A program made the position numbers and the translations under genes. Positions 5,124 through 6,979 of a stretch of 6,979 bases of DNA are shown one piece after another. Within the stretch, counting starts at the first letter, position 1, and the number at the start of each line of letters is the position of its first letter. A model generated the notes under the pieces. The model was given only the letters and a program-made list of their open reading frames with translations, was not told where the DNA came from and did no database searches. The DNA is from Candidatus Mcinerneyibacteriota bacterium (GTDB lineage Bacteria > AUK180 > JAQVHJ01): NCBI GenBank assembly GCA_030630935.1, contig DAOVMD010000159.1, positions 1-6,979 on the forward strand, given 5' to 3'.

Positions 5124-6979
5124 ATGAAGACTAAGATTGTAAAAGGAGATTTACAGAATGTCGACCTTGACTTCGCAAAGAAGATAATTGAGATAAGTCA
5201 GACCTTAATATCCACTCTTAATCTTAATGATGTAATTAAAATTCTTATTAAACAATCTCGTGAAATAATTTTATGTGAGAAGATTATTGTTTGGTTATAT
5301 GATGAAGAGGAGAAGGTTTTATATCCACATTCTTTTTCTGGGATTAAGGAAGCATCATTAGAGCAAGTCACATATAAAGCAGATGAGAGTATTGTGGGTT
5401 GGGTATTTTCAAATAAAAAGGCTTTAATTGAACCTAATATTCAGAAGTCAACTCTATTTGTTAGGAAATCAGAATTCTCGGATGATATCTATAATGTAAT
5501 GTGTGTTCCAATTACATTTAAAGATAATGCATTGGGAATTTTATATGCTGCAAATAAAACAAAACATTTTGATTTCACATCAGAGAATGTAAACCACCTT
5601 ACTTTATTAGCAAATTATTCAGCGATTGCAATATATAATTCGAGGTTATACAATAAATTGGATGCTGATACTCATAGGATTAAAGGTTTATACGAAATCA
5701 GTTCGAGTCATATGCAGGAAGAGAATTTAACTGTTTTACTTGAAAAAATGCTTTTGATCCTAACAAATATTTTTGATTTCTCAAAGTTCTCAATATTCCT
5801 TTTTGATTCAAATGCTTTCCATTTGAAATTTGCAGCTTCGTTGGGTTATTCAAAGGAGCTTCTTGATGAGATTTTATTTATTGAAGATGATTTTATTCAG
5901 GATGCAATTGAAAATAATAAAATGATTATTTGTAATGATTTAGAGAATCACTGTATAAAAAAGCTCCAGGACGATGAAAATGATTTAAATTCAGTTATCA
6001 TAATGCCAATGTATGCAGATACAACTTTAATCGGAATCTTAACAATGGGTACAAATGATGAGGTTGTAAAAATTGATTCAAGTACAGAAGAGTATTTGAT
6101 GACCCTGACAAATCAAATGTCTGTCGTTATTCAAAATAATATTTTTTATAATACTGCACGATTTCAAATTCAAGAGTTCCAACTGTTAAGAAAGATCTTT
6201 AAAAATTTACAAAACTCTCTGAGTTTAACAGAAGTTCTAAATAAAATCTGTATCTTTGTAACTGAGCAATTAGCAATTGATACTTGTTCAATTTTATTAT
6301 ATGATGATAAGACGGAATTATTAGTTCTGAAAGCCACTAAAGGTTTTCCGCAATCCTGGGTTGATTTTGAAACCATGAAAATTGGAGATGGATTAATTGG
6401 CTGGTGTGCAAAGTATAAGGAAGAGTTGATTGTTAAATATGCTCAAAAGGATCCCAGGTTTGTTCACAGGATAGGGGATTATGAAGATAAAAATGAATCA
6501 TTTCTTGGTAACCCGATTCTTTATAAGACAAAATTAATTGGTGTGCTAATTGGACAGACTCTCAAACCCCACGATTTCATTCCAAATGAAGTTCATACAT
6601 TTGGTTTAATAGCAGATGAAATTTCTTTATTTATTGAAAAGGCAAAGTTATTTAATGAATTAAAGGATATGTACACAAAAGTTATCCGAATCTTCTCTGA
6701 TATTATTGAGTTACAGAATCCTGAGATTTCCGGGCATTGTGATAGAGTTGCGAGATATTCAGATATAATAACTAAAGCTATGAATTTGGAGGATTCAATT
6801 TCAGAACAAATTCGAATTGCCGCATACCTGCATGATATTGATAAGTTAGGTTTGAAACTTTCTGATTTAAAGAAATCGGGAAAATTTTCATTTGAAAAGG
6901 ATTATATTAAAAAGAAAGAAATTGTTTTTGATAAATTAATTGATCCCTTTAATCTCCCGGTTTTAGTAAAGAGTGCAAT
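5124..6979 (+). CDS. Triple-GAF sensor with C-terminal HD-GYP-like domain (3' end outside window)
   Basis: The frame is open from ATG 5124 to the window end, at least 618 residues; GAGG (5114-5117) lies 6 bases before the start. There is no signal peptide or transmembrane segment, so it is cytoplasmic. Three GAF domains lie at about 20-170, 188-340 and 352-508. GAF1 has D-E-S-I-V-G-W-V-F (87-95) and GAF3 has G-D-G-L-I-G-W (421-427) followed by K-D-P-R-F. GAF domains usually bind small ligands such as cyclic nucleotides. After a helical linker an HD-type domain begins at about 515: I-I-E-L-Q-N-P-E-I-S-G-H-C-D-R-V (His538), then A-A-Y-L-H-D-I-D-K-L-G-L (His570, Asp571). This is the HD-GYP pattern of cyclic di-GMP phosphodiesterases, but HDIGK reads HDIDK and the following region (residues about 590-605) lacks the usual His-Pro, so catalysis is doubtful. 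The GYP motif itself would lie outside the window. The STAS gene 15 bases upstream suggests joint signalling. Confidence 0.85.
   Translation, partial: MKTKIVKGDLQNVDLDFAKKIIEISQTLISTLNLNDVIKILIKQSREIILCEKIIVWLYDEEEKVLYPHSFSGIKEASLEQVTYKADESIVGWVFSNKKALIEPNIQKSTLFVRKSEFSDDIYNVMCVPITFKDNALGILYAANKTKHFDFTSENVNHLTLLANYSAIAIYNSRLYNKLDADTHRIKGLYEISSSHMQEENLTVLLEKMLLILTNIFDFSKFSIFLFDSNAFHLKFAASLGYSKELLDEILFIEDDFIQDAIENNKMIICNDLENHCIKKLQDDENDLNSVIIMPMYADTTLIGILTMGTNDEVVKIDSSTEEYLMTLTNQMSVVIQNNIFYNTARFQIQEFQLLRKIFKNLQNSLSLTEVLNKICIFVTEQLAIDTCSILLYDDKTELLVLKATKGFPQSWVDFETMKIGDGLIGWCAKYKEELIVKYAQKDPRFVHRIGDYEDKNESFLGNPILYKTKLIGVLIGQTLKPHDFIPNEVHTFGLIADEISLFIEKAKLFNELKDMYTKVIRIFSDIIELQNPEISGHCDRVARYSDIITKAMNLEDSISEQIRIAAYLHDIDKLGLKLSDLKKSGKFSFEKDYIKKKEIVFDKLIDPFNLPVLVKSA

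Noticed and set aside
6170-6376. Minus-strand frame inside the GAF/HD gene
   Set aside because: It lies opposite the third GAF domain, which has clear motifs on the + strand.

Overview
This is an AT-rich bacterial window. The organism looks like a diderm: there is a lipoprotein with a clean lipobox, a fragment with a BamE/SmpA-like fold, and a secreted protease ending in a sorting domain of the type used by Bacteroidetes and related FCB-group or candidate-phylum bacteria. Unlike typical Bacteroidetes, the genes have strong Shine-Dalgarno sites (AGGAGG-like) and consensus sigma-70 promoters (TTGACC-17-TATAAT; TTGCAT-17-TATACT with an extended -10). That suggests a deeper FCB-type or candidate-phylum lineage (for example a Cloacimonadota- or WOR-3-like organism). 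This placement is inference; no rRNA or marker gene is present.

Layout. Positions 2-235 (+) are the 3' end of a BamE/SmpA-like gene. Positions 236-621 are non-coding and hold degenerate repeats: an AATGAA-rich tract, a 53-base dispersed repeat, a GCATGC hairpin and the left arm of a 59-base inverted repeat. Positions 622-2436 (-) encode a secreted papain-family cysteine protease with a complete Cys-His-Asn triad and a C-terminal sorting domain. Its promoter lies at 2469-2497, and just beyond it is the right arm of the inverted repeat (2511-2569). The whole transcription unit therefore sits between two inverted copies of one repeat. After a short non-coding stretch comes a consensus promoter driving a signal-peptide gene with two calcium-loop-like repeats and a C-terminal HEAT-like segment (2740-3705, +). 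A single in-frame TAA breaks that gene.

From 3790 to the window end a tightly spaced + strand cluster, probably an operon, encodes a HEAT-repeat lipoprotein, a STAS-domain anti-anti-sigma-type protein and a large protein with three GAF domains and an HD-GYP-like domain. The last gene is open to the window edge. The gaps are 20 and 15 bases. The pair looks like a signalling module: STAS proteins are switched by serine phosphorylation, and GAF/HD-GYP proteins sense ligands and usually hydrolyse cyclic di-GMP. The HD motif here is atypical (HDIDK instead of HDIGK, with no recognisable HP histidine), so its activity is uncertain.

No tRNA, rRNA, CRISPR array or transposase was seen. The most noteworthy points are the protease unit bracketed by inverted repeats, the single-stop pseudogene behind a near-perfect promoter, and the divergent HD-GYP-like protein beside a STAS protein.
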